A DNA stretch of 47,223 nt from an uncultured Verrucomicrobiota bacterium. GTDB taxonomy: Bacteria; Verrucomicrobiota; Verrucomicrobiia; Limisphaerales; AAA164-E04. Positions 9,271-17,084 of this stretch are shown here, in pieces. The stretch lies in assembly GCA_913061285.1 (NCBI GenBank), contig CAJXVR010000014.1:1-47223 (forward strand). Reading direction: 5' to 3'. Under the pieces are notes generated by a model. That model saw only the letters and a list, made by a program, of their open reading frames with translations. It was not told the DNA's origin and made no database searches. Within the stretch, counting starts at the first letter, position 1, and every line of letters begins with the position of its first letter. Position numbers and translations under genes: made by a program.

Positions 9271-10703
9271 AGTCGTCGGTCGTTGGCGATTCCGTAGGTG
9301 TTCAGGATAGATCCGTTTGCGGTGTTCGCCTCGATTCGGTCAACGGTCTCGAATCCAAAGCTCCCCGAAAAATCAATAACATGAAAATCGTCGTCACCGC
9401 TTTCGAAGGCGCTGATGACGTCTTCTAGCTTGTCAATCCGAACGCCGTTGATCTTGTCTACCATGACCCGGCCTCGGATTCTCATGTTCGCGTTGACCGG
9501 ATGGGCGAGTGTTGAGGCAAGCATGACGGCATCGGTGCGAGTGTTTTCGGGGTCAGATTTTCGTTTGTAGAAGAGCTCGTAGAGAAGCTCTGAATCAGTT
9601 GTTGCCGACCAATTCTGTCCGAAGGTGCTGAGGTAGTTCTTCGTCAGTGGAGTGAAGACCATGCCAGCATAAACATAGTATTTGGGGAGTTCGTAGAGAT
9701 TTCCTGCGGCTGCGTCCTTGGTTTCGACATGGACGGGGAGCTCGGTTTGCAGCCCTTTCTTGTCGCGCCACAACGTAATGGGCACCGAGTCACCGCTTTG
9801 CGCCAGGCTGAAGGCGAGACCGGCATGCAATTGATTGTTTTGGTAGAGGATGGAGCCGTCTTGGGCAACGGGATAGTCTCCGACTGCGACCAGGACATCA
9901 TCTTTCCTCAAATGCTTCTTTGCCGAATCGGAGAAGAGTGCATCAATCCGTGCTCCTTCGAACTGAGCCGGGACACCCAGAAAGGCTCTTTGGGCGGCGT
10001 TTTGCAGAGGGGCCATGCGGATGCCAGCTTGCGGGAATCCATCATAGCGCTTGTCTTTGACATCCTCGAGGAAGTGCTCGAATACGGGCGGAGCGATGAA
10101 GAAACCGGTGTTCTCAAGGCCTGGAATTCCCTGGAACGCGACACCAACCACTTTCCCGTCCTGAATGACTGGGCCGCCACTATTGCCGGGATTGATTGCG
10201 GCATCCGTCTGCGCGGCTAGAAGCCGGCGATTGCCTGGGTGGGTGTAGTTCTGTAATTCGATCCGACTGACGACCCCACTCGTGTAAGAGATTTGCTCTC
10301 CTCCGGCTGGATAGCCGTAGGTGACAACCGTGGATCGCACCTTCGGGAGTTCTCCAAGGGGGAGAGGGGTGAGGGAATCGAAAAATCCCGGTGCATCCAC
10401 CTCCAGAAGGGCGAGATCGCAGTCATGTCCGATATAGGAGACGCGTGCCTGAAAGGGTTGCGAATCCTGATAGCGGCGAACAAGGATTTGTTTGGCCCAG
10501 GTGACGACGTGGGCGTTGGTCATGATCCGATTGCCCTCGATGACGAACCCAGTTCCTGAGGATCGACTCACTGGCATACTGTTCCAGGGTTCGTCCCAGT
10601 CCGGTTGCTGGGTGAAGACGACAATTTGAATCACGGACTCTTCAGGCGGAGCCGCCTGGGTGAGCACGGATGCTAAATAGAGCAACGAGATTAGTTTTTT
10701 CAA
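9267..10703 (-). CDS. HtrA/DegP-family serine protease with PDZ region
   Basis: A 478-residue exported protease with signal peptide (ISLLYLASVLTQAA). The trypsin-like domain keeps the triad: His65 in TNAHVV, Asp96 in CDLALLEVD and Ser175 in NPGNSGGP. The PDZ-like part starts near residue 235 (LGVPAQFEGARI, KDDVLVAVGD), and a second conserved unit near 420 (VMVDKINGVRIDKLEDV) also looks PDZ-derived. The layout resembles multi-PDZ Deg proteases rather than plain DegP. HtrA proteins degrade or refold damaged envelope proteins. It forms a two-gene unit with the inactive paralogue downstream. It is divergent from the PVC-type gene at 10860. Confidence 0.92.
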   Translation of the reverse strand: MKKLISLLYLASVLTQAAPPEESVIQIVVFTQQPDWDEPWNSMPVSRSSGTGFVIEGNRIMTNAHVVTWAKQILVRRYQDSQPFQARVSYIGHDCDLALLEVDAPGFFDSLTPLPLGELPKVRSTVVTYGYPAGGEQISYTSGVVSRIELQNYTHPGNRRLLAAQTDAAINPGNSGGPVIQDGKVVGVAFQGIPGLENTGFFIAPPVFEHFLEDVKDKRYDGFPQAGIRMAPLQNAAQRAFLGVPAQFEGARIDALFSDSAKKHLRKDDVLVAVGDYPVAQDGSILYQNNQLHAGLAFSLAQSGDSVPITLWRDKKGLQTELPVHVETKDAAAGNLYELPKYYVYAGMVFTPLTKNYLSTFGQNWSATTDSELLYELFYKRKSDPENTRTDAVMLASTLAHPVNANMRIRGRVMVDKINGVRIDKLEDVISAFESGDDDFHVIDFSGSFGFETVDRIEANTANGSILNTYGIANDRRL

Positions 10704-10859
10704 ATCCTCCAGAACATGCGTGCCCCTCGGTCAATGGTCAAGTTCCTAACGAGGGATTGACCCAGGTGTTTTAATACGCCAGATTCTGGCTGCGCATGTG
10801 ATGATTATAGTGCCTGAACGTGTCGTTCTCCGTACGGGCCAAAATCTCTTATCAAGCTG
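10704..10859. promoter_or_regulatory. Divergent promoter region between htrA-like and PVC-type genes
   Basis: 156 bp between divergent starts must hold promoters for both directions. The best plus-strand -35 candidate is TTGACC at 10757-10762, but the matching -10 is poor. No operator, riboswitch or strong ribosome site was recognised. Confidence 0.35.
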
Positions 10860-13460
10860 ATGTTAACTCGATTTTTAGGACTGAGATCTGTGGGTTCCTT
10901 TTTAGGAACGATCATTCTATCTGTGACTCTGAGCGCCCAAGAAGGCGATCGAAAAGATCCCAAGGGGATGAGTCAGAATGAAATTTGGAAGTCATTTGAT
11001 GTTCCTGAATCCCCCGTGCTGTCGCCTGAGGAGGCCTTACAGTCGTTTACGGTCCCCGATGGCTTTCGGGTTGAGATTGTTGCAAGCGAGCCTCTCGTCG
11101 GCGATCCGGTTGAGATCGAATTCGATGCCGAAGGGCGGCTCTGGGTCGTCGAGATGCGCGGCTATATGCCAAACATTGATGGAACGAATGAAACCGACCC
11201 CGTCGGTCGAATCGTGGTCCTGGAAGATGTGGACGGTGACGGGCGTATGGACCGGAATACGGTTTTTCTGGATCAACTAGTCATGCCGCGCGCCTTGGCA
11301 GTGCTCGATGAAGGCGTTTTGGTCGCCGAGCCGCCGCGTTTGTGGCTCTGTAAGGACCTTGATGGGGATCTTCGCTGTGATGAGCGAGTACTGTTAGCTG
11401 AAGATTATGCGCCGCAAAATGACCCAAAACTAGGGAAGAAATCCAACCCAGAACACGCCTCCAACGGGCTCTTGTGGGGGATGGATAACTGGATTTATAG
11501 TGCGAATCACACCACGAAATTTCGCTACATTGGCGGGAAGTTTGAGCGGGAGCCGACGGTTTTCCGGGGGCAGTGGGGCATTTCTCAGGATAATGTGGGG
11601 CGGCTCTTTTACAACTCAAACAGCGATCACTTCCGGGGCGATCTAGTGGCTTCTCACTACCTTGCGAGAAATAAGAATATTATTGGTCTGAAAGGGGCAA
11701 ACACTCAGATTAATCGTGACCAGACAGTTTGGCCAGGGCGTGTGACCACGGGCGTGAATCGAGGGTATCGACCTGGGGTGTTGCGGAAAGATGGCACCCT
11801 TTCTCGTTATACGGGCGCCTGTGGAACGCTGATTTATCGCGGGAGTAATTTTCCGGCCGACTTTTTGGGAGACGGCTTTATTTGTGAGCCGACGGGGAAT
11901 TTTATTCGCCGAAATAAGGTCGTCGAGACGGATGGCATCGTTAAGGCATCAAATGCCTATCACCAAGCCGAGTTCCTCACTTCCACCGATGAGCGCTTTC
12001 GGCCGGTAAACATGGTCAATGGGCCTGATGGGTGCCTTTACATCGTTGATCTCTATCGGGGCTTGATTCAACACCGACTCTATCTCACGACCTTTCTTCG
12101 GCGTCAGATTGAGGAGCGAAAACTCGACGAGCCCATCGGTATTGGGCGCATCTATCGGGTCGTCTACGAGGGGGCTGCAAAGCGGAAGGCGCCAAAATTG
12201 AACTCCCTTGATTCGAAATCTTTGGTTCACGAACTTGCGGATCCAGATGCTTGGCGACGAGACACCGCTCAACGCCTCTTGGTGGAACGCCGTGACACCG
12301 CCGTGATCGGTGATCTTCGCGTGGCCGCCACGAATACTCATCGGCCACTGGGGCAGATTCACGCGCTATGGACGCTTGATGGCTTGGGTGGAGTCGATGA
12401 ACAGACGATTGAGAATGCCCTCATGAGCCCGGATCCTAAAGTCAGAATCGCAGCGCTACGAGTGTCTGAGTCATTGTTGCCGAAATTGGGGGCTGGAACG
12501 GTCTTGAAGCTTTGGCGAGCTCGGCTGAACGACGTGCCTGAGGTGCAATTGCAGTTGGCGCTTTCGCTCGGCGAAATCAAGGGCTTGGTCGTGCTTGACC
12601 TGTTGCACACGATTTTGGAGCGGAATCTCCACCACGAATACATCGCAAACGCGACCTTGAGTAGTCTCTATCAGCGAGAGCTCGAGTTCGTCGAAATGCT
12701 GCTCGGAGCCGATGGAAACGTCGCTCAGGCAGGTTCAGGGATCGTGCCAGTCTTGGCTCGCTTGGCAGGAGCGGTATATGCCGAAGGCAATGCGGCGCGA
12801 GTGGAGGGCTTGATGAATCTAGCCGCCGCTGAAGGGACGGACCAATGGCAGGCCGGCGCGCTTCTCTCAGGCGTCAAAGCTGTTGCCTTCAAGAAGGTTC
12901 AGGGAAAATTTCGGCTTGATGGGGATCCTCTCAGCGTTCCAGCAGAACCCAAAGCCTTGCGATCCTTGGTAGATAATGGGGCTTCGGATCTGAAGACGGT
13001 CGCTTCCGACCTGCTAGCGGCTTTTGTTTGGCCGGGCAAGACGATTGCAGCAAAGGAAGCGGTAACCGCCCTTACTGCCGAACAACAAGCCCTATTCGAT
13101 GCCGGGAAAGATCTATATCTCATCAGCTGTGGGGCCTGTCACCAGCCGCACGGGCGTGGTCAAGATGGTTTGGCTCCGCCACTGCTGAATTCTGATTGGG
13201 TTTTGGGCAATCCTGAGCGAATGACCCGAATTGTGCTCCATGGGCTGCAGGGGCCGATAGAGATTCAAGGCAAGAAATGGGAGCTTGCCATGCCTGGTTT
13301 GGCAGTTTTTGACGATGAGCAATTGGCATCGGTATTAACCTATGTCCGTCGTGAATGGGGGCATACTGCCTCGCCGATTTCTCCAAAGTCTGTGGCCGCG
13401 ATTCGTGCTAAATATGAGGGCCGAGTCGATATGTGGACCGTCAAAGAACTCGGTGAATAG
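10860..13460 (+). CDS. PVC-type heme-binding CxxCH protein (dehydrogenase-like propeller + HEAT + cytochrome c)
   Basis: An 866-residue exported protein. The signal peptide contains FLGTIILSVTLSAQ. The propeller domain opens with the typical PDGFRVEIVASEPLVGDPVEIEF-like segment (about residues 65-90), followed by VDGDGRMDRNTVFLD and later GPDGCLYIVDLYRG. A HEAT-like helical part covers about 440-640. The cytochrome c domain has CGACH with its first Cys at residue 757 (nt 13128) and a later Met in ELAMPGL as the likely axial ligand. It is predicted to oxidise a carbohydrate or alcohol in the periplasm; the substrate is unknown. The stop codon lies 1 bp before the SDR start, so the two are probably one operon and may act on the same substrate. 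The start ATG has no clear Shine-Dalgarno. Confidence 0.92.
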   Translation: MLTRFLGLRSVGSFLGTIILSVTLSAQEGDRKDPKGMSQNEIWKSFDVPESPVLSPEEALQSFTVPDGFRVEIVASEPLVGDPVEIEFDAEGRLWVVEMRGYMPNIDGTNETDPVGRIVVLEDVDGDGRMDRNTVFLDQLVMPRALAVLDEGVLVAEPPRLWLCKDLDGDLRCDERVLLAEDYAPQNDPKLGKKSNPEHASNGLLWGMDNWIYSANHTTKFRYIGGKFEREPTVFRGQWGISQDNVGRLFYNSNSDHFRGDLVASHYLARNKNIIGLKGANTQINRDQTVWPGRVTTGVNRGYRPGVLRKDGTLSRYTGACGTLIYRGSNFPADFLGDGFICEPTGNFIRRNKVVETDGIVKASNAYHQAEFLTSTDERFRPVNMVNGPDGCLYIVDLYRGLIQHRLYLTTFLRRQIEERKLDEPIGIGRIYRVVYEGAAKRKAPKLNSLDSKSLVHELADPDAWRRDTAQRLLVERRDTAVIGDLRVAATNTHRPLGQIHALWTLDGLGGVDEQTIENALMSPDPKVRIAALRVSESLLPKLGAGTVLKLWRARLNDVPEVQLQLALSLGEIKGLVVLDLLHTILERNLHHEYIANATLSSLYQRELEFVEMLLGADGNVAQAGSGIVPVLARLAGAVYAEGNAARVEGLMNLAAAEGTDQWQAGALLSGVKAVAFKKVQGKFRLDGDPLSVPAEPKALRSLVDNGASDLKTVASDLLAAFVWPGKTIAAKEAVTALTAEQQALFDAGKDLYLISCGACHQPHGRGQDGLAPPLLNSDWVLGNPERMTRIVLHGLQGPIEIQGKKWELAMPGLAVFDDEQLASVLTYVRREWGHTASPISPKSVAAIRAKYEGRVDMWTVKELGE

Positions 13461-13461
13461 T

Positions 13462-14235
13462 ATGGGATCCCTACGACTTGAGAGTAAGTCCGCACTTGTG
13501 ACCGGTGCTGGTTCTGGCATTGGTGCGGCGATAGCCGAGCTATTCGCCGCTGAGGGGGCTTCTGTGATCGTTGCTGACGTCAATGAATCGGCGGGAATTG
13601 AAACGGTCGCTCGCATTCAGGCATCAGGGGGCCAAGCACGCTTTGTTTCTTTGGATGTCGCAGATGGGCAACAATGCTCTGAAATCGCTGCCTCGTTGAT
13701 TGCTGAGGGCGCTTTGATTGACATCTTGGTGAATAACGCTGGGATCGGTCATGTAGGGACGTTGTTGGAGACGGATGGAGATGATCTCGATCGGCTCTAT
13801 AAGGTGAATGTTCGCGGTGTCTTCAATCTCTCAAAGGCCTTCCTACCGGGAATGATTGAGCGGGGACACGGAAATATAGTCAATCTGGCTTCGATTGGTG
13901 GGGTCGTGGCGGTTCGAGATCGCTTGGCTTATTGCACGACGAAATTTGCCGTTGTGGGCCTCACCAAGAGCATCGCTCTCGACCACGCCCTCCAGGGAAT
14001 TCGTTGCAACTGTATCTGTCCGGGACGCGTGGAGACGCCATTCGTAACGGCGAGACTGAAGGAGTATCCGGACCCTGAGGCTGCCTACAAAGAGATGGCG
14101 TCGACTCAGGCACTTGGACGAATGGCTAAGCCGGTTGAAATTGCTCATGCGGCTCTCTATTTGGCCTCGGATGAATCTGCCTTCGTCACTGGGACCGACT
14201 TTCTTATTGATGGGGGATGGACGGCTGGTAAGTAG
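13462..14235 (+). CDS. SDR-family NAD(P)-dependent oxidoreductase
   Basis: A 257-residue classical short-chain dehydrogenase. The start at 13462 (MGSLRLESKSALVTGAG) is chosen because it fits the family length and directly follows the previous stop; a longer frame from 13342 would overlap the upstream gene by 119 bp. Visible motifs are TGAGSGIG (cofactor), NNAG, Ser in NLASIGG and the catalytic YCTTK. The C terminus FLIDGGWTAGK is typical of glucose/3-oxoacyl-type SDRs. The substrate cannot be told from sequence. Pairing with the PVC-type dehydrogenase suggests sugar or sugar-derivative metabolism. Confidence 0.92.
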   Translation: MGSLRLESKSALVTGAGSGIGAAIAELFAAEGASVIVADVNESAGIETVARIQASGGQARFVSLDVADGQQCSEIAASLIAEGALIDILVNNAGIGHVGTLLETDGDDLDRLYKVNVRGVFNLSKAFLPGMIERGHGNIVNLASIGGVVAVRDRLAYCTTKFAVVGLTKSIALDHALQGIRCNCICPGRVETPFVTARLKEYPDPEAAYKEMASTQALGRMAKPVEIAHAALYLASDESAFVTGTDFLIDGGWTAGK

Positions 14236-14543
14236 CTGTAAAACGGCCCTGGTCTCAAGTTGACCCGGTTGTTTCGACGGACGGATGGATGCTCGAGGTT
14301 CCATGGGGGGGCATGTGAATGGGCTGTTGCGTCGAATTTGCGGGAGGGGAGTCTCTGCCTGACTCAGTCGCAATTCTTCTCGAATCCTAGTAGTCATGGG
14401 CAAAGCGACCGCTGGGCTCTCGTAGTCCAAGACACGGAATCTGGTCCAACAAGCCATCTCTCTCCGCTCGTCTTATCCCTTAGGCCCTGACAAGGCCCGT
14501 TCGTTTGCTAGATTCATCGTCCGTCTCGGCTTCGGGGCACAAA
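14236..14543. other. Non-coding gap between convergent genes
   Basis: About 310 bp between the SDR stop and the rpsI terminator. No supported ORF, tRNA or repeat was seen; short frames here lack a start signal or recognisable product. Part may be the 3' untranslated region of the SDR transcript, but no terminator was found on its side. Confidence 0.6.
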
Positions 14544-14573
14544 AAAAGCCCGCCAATAAATTGGCGGGCTTTT
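14544..14573 (-). terminator. Rho-independent terminator of rplM-rpsI
   Basis: A 13-bp perfect stem (14544-14556 with 14561-14573, core GCCCGCCAA) around a taaa loop, flanked by A and T runs. It lies 21 bp past the rpsI stop codon. The symmetric A/T tails let it serve the convergent SDR transcript too. Confidence 0.95.
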
Positions 14574-14594
14574 TGTAGAATTGAGGTCTCGTTC

Positions 14595-14990
14595 TTAACG
14601 CTTGCTGTACTGGAAGCGGCGTCGAGCACCGGGCTGACCGTATTTCTTACGTTCCTTCATACGAGGATCGCGGGTCAACATGCCCTCAGCCTTCAGGAGA
14701 GGGCGCAAATTGATGTCTACCTTAAGCAAAGCCCGTGAAATTCCGTGACGAGTCGCTTCAGCTTGACCTGTTTGACCACCGCCCCGCACATTTACTCGGA
14801 TATCGAACTGCTTCGCCGTGTCAGTGAGTGACAAAGGACGAGTGATCGTTTTTTGGTGCAGATCAAGTGGGAAGTAATTCTCAAAGGTCCGACCGTTGAT
14901 CGTGATTTTTCCAACACCTGGAGTCACTCGGACTCGAGCAACCGAAGTTTTTCGTCGGCCTGTTGCGATATGCTCAGCGGAATCTGACAT
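14595..14990 (-). CDS. rpsI: 30S ribosomal protein S9 (uS9)
   Basis: 131 residues, the usual length. It shows the family hallmarks: TGRRKTSVARVRV near the N terminus, GGGQTGQAEA and GISRALL in the middle, DPRMKERKKYGQPGARR and the conserved basic tail RFQYSKR, which reaches toward the P-site tRNA in the 30S subunit. It lies 18 bp downstream of rplM in the canonical bacterial rplM-rpsI pair, followed by a strong terminator. Confidence 0.99.
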   Translation of the reverse strand: MSDSAEHIATGRRKTSVARVRVTPGVGKITINGRTFENYFPLDLHQKTITRPLSLTDTAKQFDIRVNVRGGGQTGQAEATRHGISRALLKVDINLRPLLKAEGMLTRDPRMKERKKYGQPGARRRFQYSKR

Positions 14991-15008
14991 AGATAGTAGT
15001 AGAAGGGG

Positions 15009-15443
15009 TTAAGCTCCAGCGCTTAGCGTCGTTGGGTTTTGAGCGGAATGAGGATGAGACGGCCCGGCATAGACTTTAAGCTTGGTAAGCAAACGCTTGC
15101 CTAGGCGGTTCTTTGGGATCATTCCCTTCACAGCGTGAGTGATAATTCGATCCGGGTGATTGGCTCGAACATCTTTAACAGAGCGATATTTGTCACCACT
15201 ACGCCAACCGGAGTAGGACATATAGGTCTTTTGGACGTCTTTATTGCCGGTAAGTTTGACCTTTTCGGCATTGATAACCACAACGAAATCACCCGCATCC
15301 AAATGCGGTGTGAAAGTCGGCTTATTCTTACCACGTAGAACATCGGCAACTTTTGCAGCGAGGCGCCCTAGCACCACGTCTTCCGCATCGATAACGTGCC
15401 AGGCACGTCGTTGTATATCAACTTTCGGCAAGTGTGTTTTCAT
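15009..15443 (-). CDS. rplM: 50S ribosomal protein L13 (uL13)
   Basis: 144 residues. Family motifs are WHVIDAEDVVLGRLAAKVADVL, GDFVVVINAEKVKLTG, the KGMIPKNRLGK helix and LKVYAGPSHPH. The ATG at 15443 gives the usual start (MKTHLPK); an upstream in-frame TTG adds only four residues. No Shine-Dalgarno is visible. L13 is an early assembly protein of the large subunit, and its pairing with rpsI is near universal. A promoter must lie in 15444-15640, but none was identified with confidence. Confidence 0.98.
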   Translation of the reverse strand: MKTHLPKVDIQRRAWHVIDAEDVVLGRLAAKVADVLRGKNKPTFTPHLDAGDFVVVINAEKVKLTGNKDVQKTYMSYSGWRSGDKYRSVKDVRANHPDRIITHAVKGMIPKNRLGKRLLTKLKVYAGPSHPHSAQNPTTLSAGA

Positions 15444-15643
15444 CCGTAAACCCAATAAAAAGGAGCCGAGAAAGTAGCAAACCCCCTCAGTAAGTCAACT
15501 GATTTGACATAGTTTCTGCTGTGTGCCTGGACAGAGTGCTTCGGCTCCGTTATCGAGGCCCGTTTTTTGTCCCATGATTGCCAATGGAATCGCGCTTTTC
15601 GTTGGGCTAGAGCTGAAACGAGATGTGAATTGGAGCAAAGAAA

Positions 15644-15673
15644 AGCCCTGATTCGCGGGCGCGAATCAGGGCT
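15644..15673 (-). terminator. Terminator-like hairpin after the LRR-cytochrome gene
   Basis: A 13-bp perfect stem (15644-15656 with 15661-15673, core GCCCTGATTCGC) with a 4-nt loop, 20 bp past the stop codon of the minus-strand gene. The trailing T tract on the minus strand is short (tttt, then c). Confidence 0.8.
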
Positions 15674-15693
15674 CGAAAGGAGTTGTAGCGGGC

Positions 15694-16986
15694 CTAGTTT
15701 GCGCCGCTAACGATCCAAAGCTTGATGAGATCCGTTTGTGCCTTGGTCAAGGGATCACCCTTTGGAGGCATGATATCATCATGATCGGCAGGGAGAACGA
15801 TGCGCTGATAAAGGGAACTCTCATCGGGACTACCCGCTTTGACAACGGCGCCTTCTTTGCTGCCTTTTGCCACCGCTGCGATGGTATCGAGTCGTAGTCC
15901 TGCTTTTTGCTTATCCGGTCCGTGACAATCGGTGCAGGATTCCGTGAGAATTGGGAGGACGTATTCGACGAAAACGCTACTCCCAGAGGCCTTCTTCTCT
16001 GCAATCTTAGGCGCTGGCGCTTTGATCTCTGCTTCCGCCTTCGCCCCGTTGGCGATCCAATTCTTGATGAGGGCGATTTCGTTCTTTGCCAATGGACCAC
16101 CTTTAGGCGGCATGATGTCATCGTCATCCGCAGGGAGGGTGATTCGTTGGAAAAGACTGCTTCCGATCAAGTCTTCTGCAACGACAACAGCGCCGTGCTC
16201 GCTTCCTTTGAGAGTATGAGCAAAGGTATCAAGTCGAAGATCATCTTTCTGCTTCTCCTCGCCGTGGCATTTCACACAGCTGTTTTGCAGGATAGGTAAG
16301 ATGTGCGTCTTAAAATCGGGATCCTCAACCACGGCGACTTCACTCGATGCTTCGGACTCATTGGCTTCCGATTCGAGTTTCTGTCTCTGCTCCTTTAGGG
16401 ACGCTAAGCGGGCTTTGCTGAGAATCTCTTTGTCCCACCCAAGATTGATTTCAAGTTTGTCATTGCCAGCGGCCGTCTGTGCCTGATGAAACGCCTTGGC
16501 GGCGTCAAAGGTGACTTTGGTTTGCCAGAGGTAGAGGTTTTCGAGTGACTTGAAGGATTTGAGTGCCTCGAGGCCACTGTCGCTCACGCCAGTGCCGTAA
16601 AGATTGAGATACTTGAGTTTGCTCAGGCCCTTCAGATGAGCCAGTCCAGCGTCGGTGATCTTCGTTTTTTCGAGATGGAGGCGTTCTAGGCTTGAGAGCG
16701 ATGCCAAATGGGCGAGACCGGCGTCACTGATCCCGGCATTCTTAAGGTCGAGTTCAACAATTTGGTTAATCTCTTTGAGAACGGCGAGGTCTGCGTCCGT
16801 TAGGACGCGGCCTTCGAAGGTTTTCGGAGGGATCAGAACACGGACGCCCTCGGTATTCTGTGCTATTCCCAATACTTGGCCGCCGAATTCTTCTACCTTT
16901 GAAATGGCAGTGCTCTCGTCAGCGATCACGGATTGGACCAGTAGGACTATGAGACAATATCTCAGAAGGTTCGCAAATGACTTCAT
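15694..16986 (-). CDS. Leucine-rich-repeat protein with two tandem c-type cytochrome modules
   Basis: A 430-residue exported protein; the ATG at 16986 starts right before a signal peptide (LLRYCLIVLLVQSVIA). An RNI-like LRR array covers about residues 55-165, with repeated ISDAGLAHL, ITDAGLAHL and SDSGLEAL units. A charged linker with many Glu and Lys follows. Two planctomycete-type cytochrome modules come next: CVKCHG (about 242) and CTDCHG (about 349). Each continues with LRLDT, then an Asp-rich stretch with DDIMPPKG, and ends in a LIKxWIxxGA helix. The second Met of each module (IMPPKG) is a likely heme ligand. The protein may bring electron carriers to a protein or sugar partner bound by the LRR; its function is not known. 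Confidence 0.9.
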   Translation of the reverse strand: MKSFANLLRYCLIVLLVQSVIADESTAISKVEEFGGQVLGIAQNTEGVRVLIPPKTFEGRVLTDADLAVLKEINQIVELDLKNAGISDAGLAHLASLSSLERLHLEKTKITDAGLAHLKGLSKLKYLNLYGTGVSDSGLEALKSFKSLENLYLWQTKVTFDAAKAFHQAQTAAGNDKLEINLGWDKEILSKARLASLKEQRQKLESEANESEASSEVAVVEDPDFKTHILPILQNSCVKCHGEEKQKDDLRLDTFAHTLKGSEHGAVVVAEDLIGSSLFQRITLPADDDDIMPPKGGPLAKNEIALIKNWIANGAKAEAEIKAPAPKIAEKKASGSSVFVEYVLPILTESCTDCHGPDKQKAGLRLDTIAAVAKGSKEGAVVKAGSPDESSLYQRIVLPADHDDIMPPKGDPLTKAQTDLIKLWIVSGAN

Positions 16987-17084
16987 ATACTTCAGGTGGT
17001 TCTGGTTGGATATTGAGCGGGATTTTTCGTCCTTGGTCAAGGATTTGACACCCGCTTGAGACGTGAAAGCCTGATAAGTTCAGA

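Noticed and set aside
13342-13461. A 40-residue N-terminal extension of the SDR
   Set aside because: It lies inside the cytochrome domain of the upstream gene; the family normally starts a few residues before the TGxxxGIG motif, which fits 13462.
14236-14543. A small RNA or small protein between the SDR gene and rpsI
   Set aside because: Reading both strands showed no strong helix, ribosome site or protein-like frame; it is probably the 3' region of convergent transcripts.
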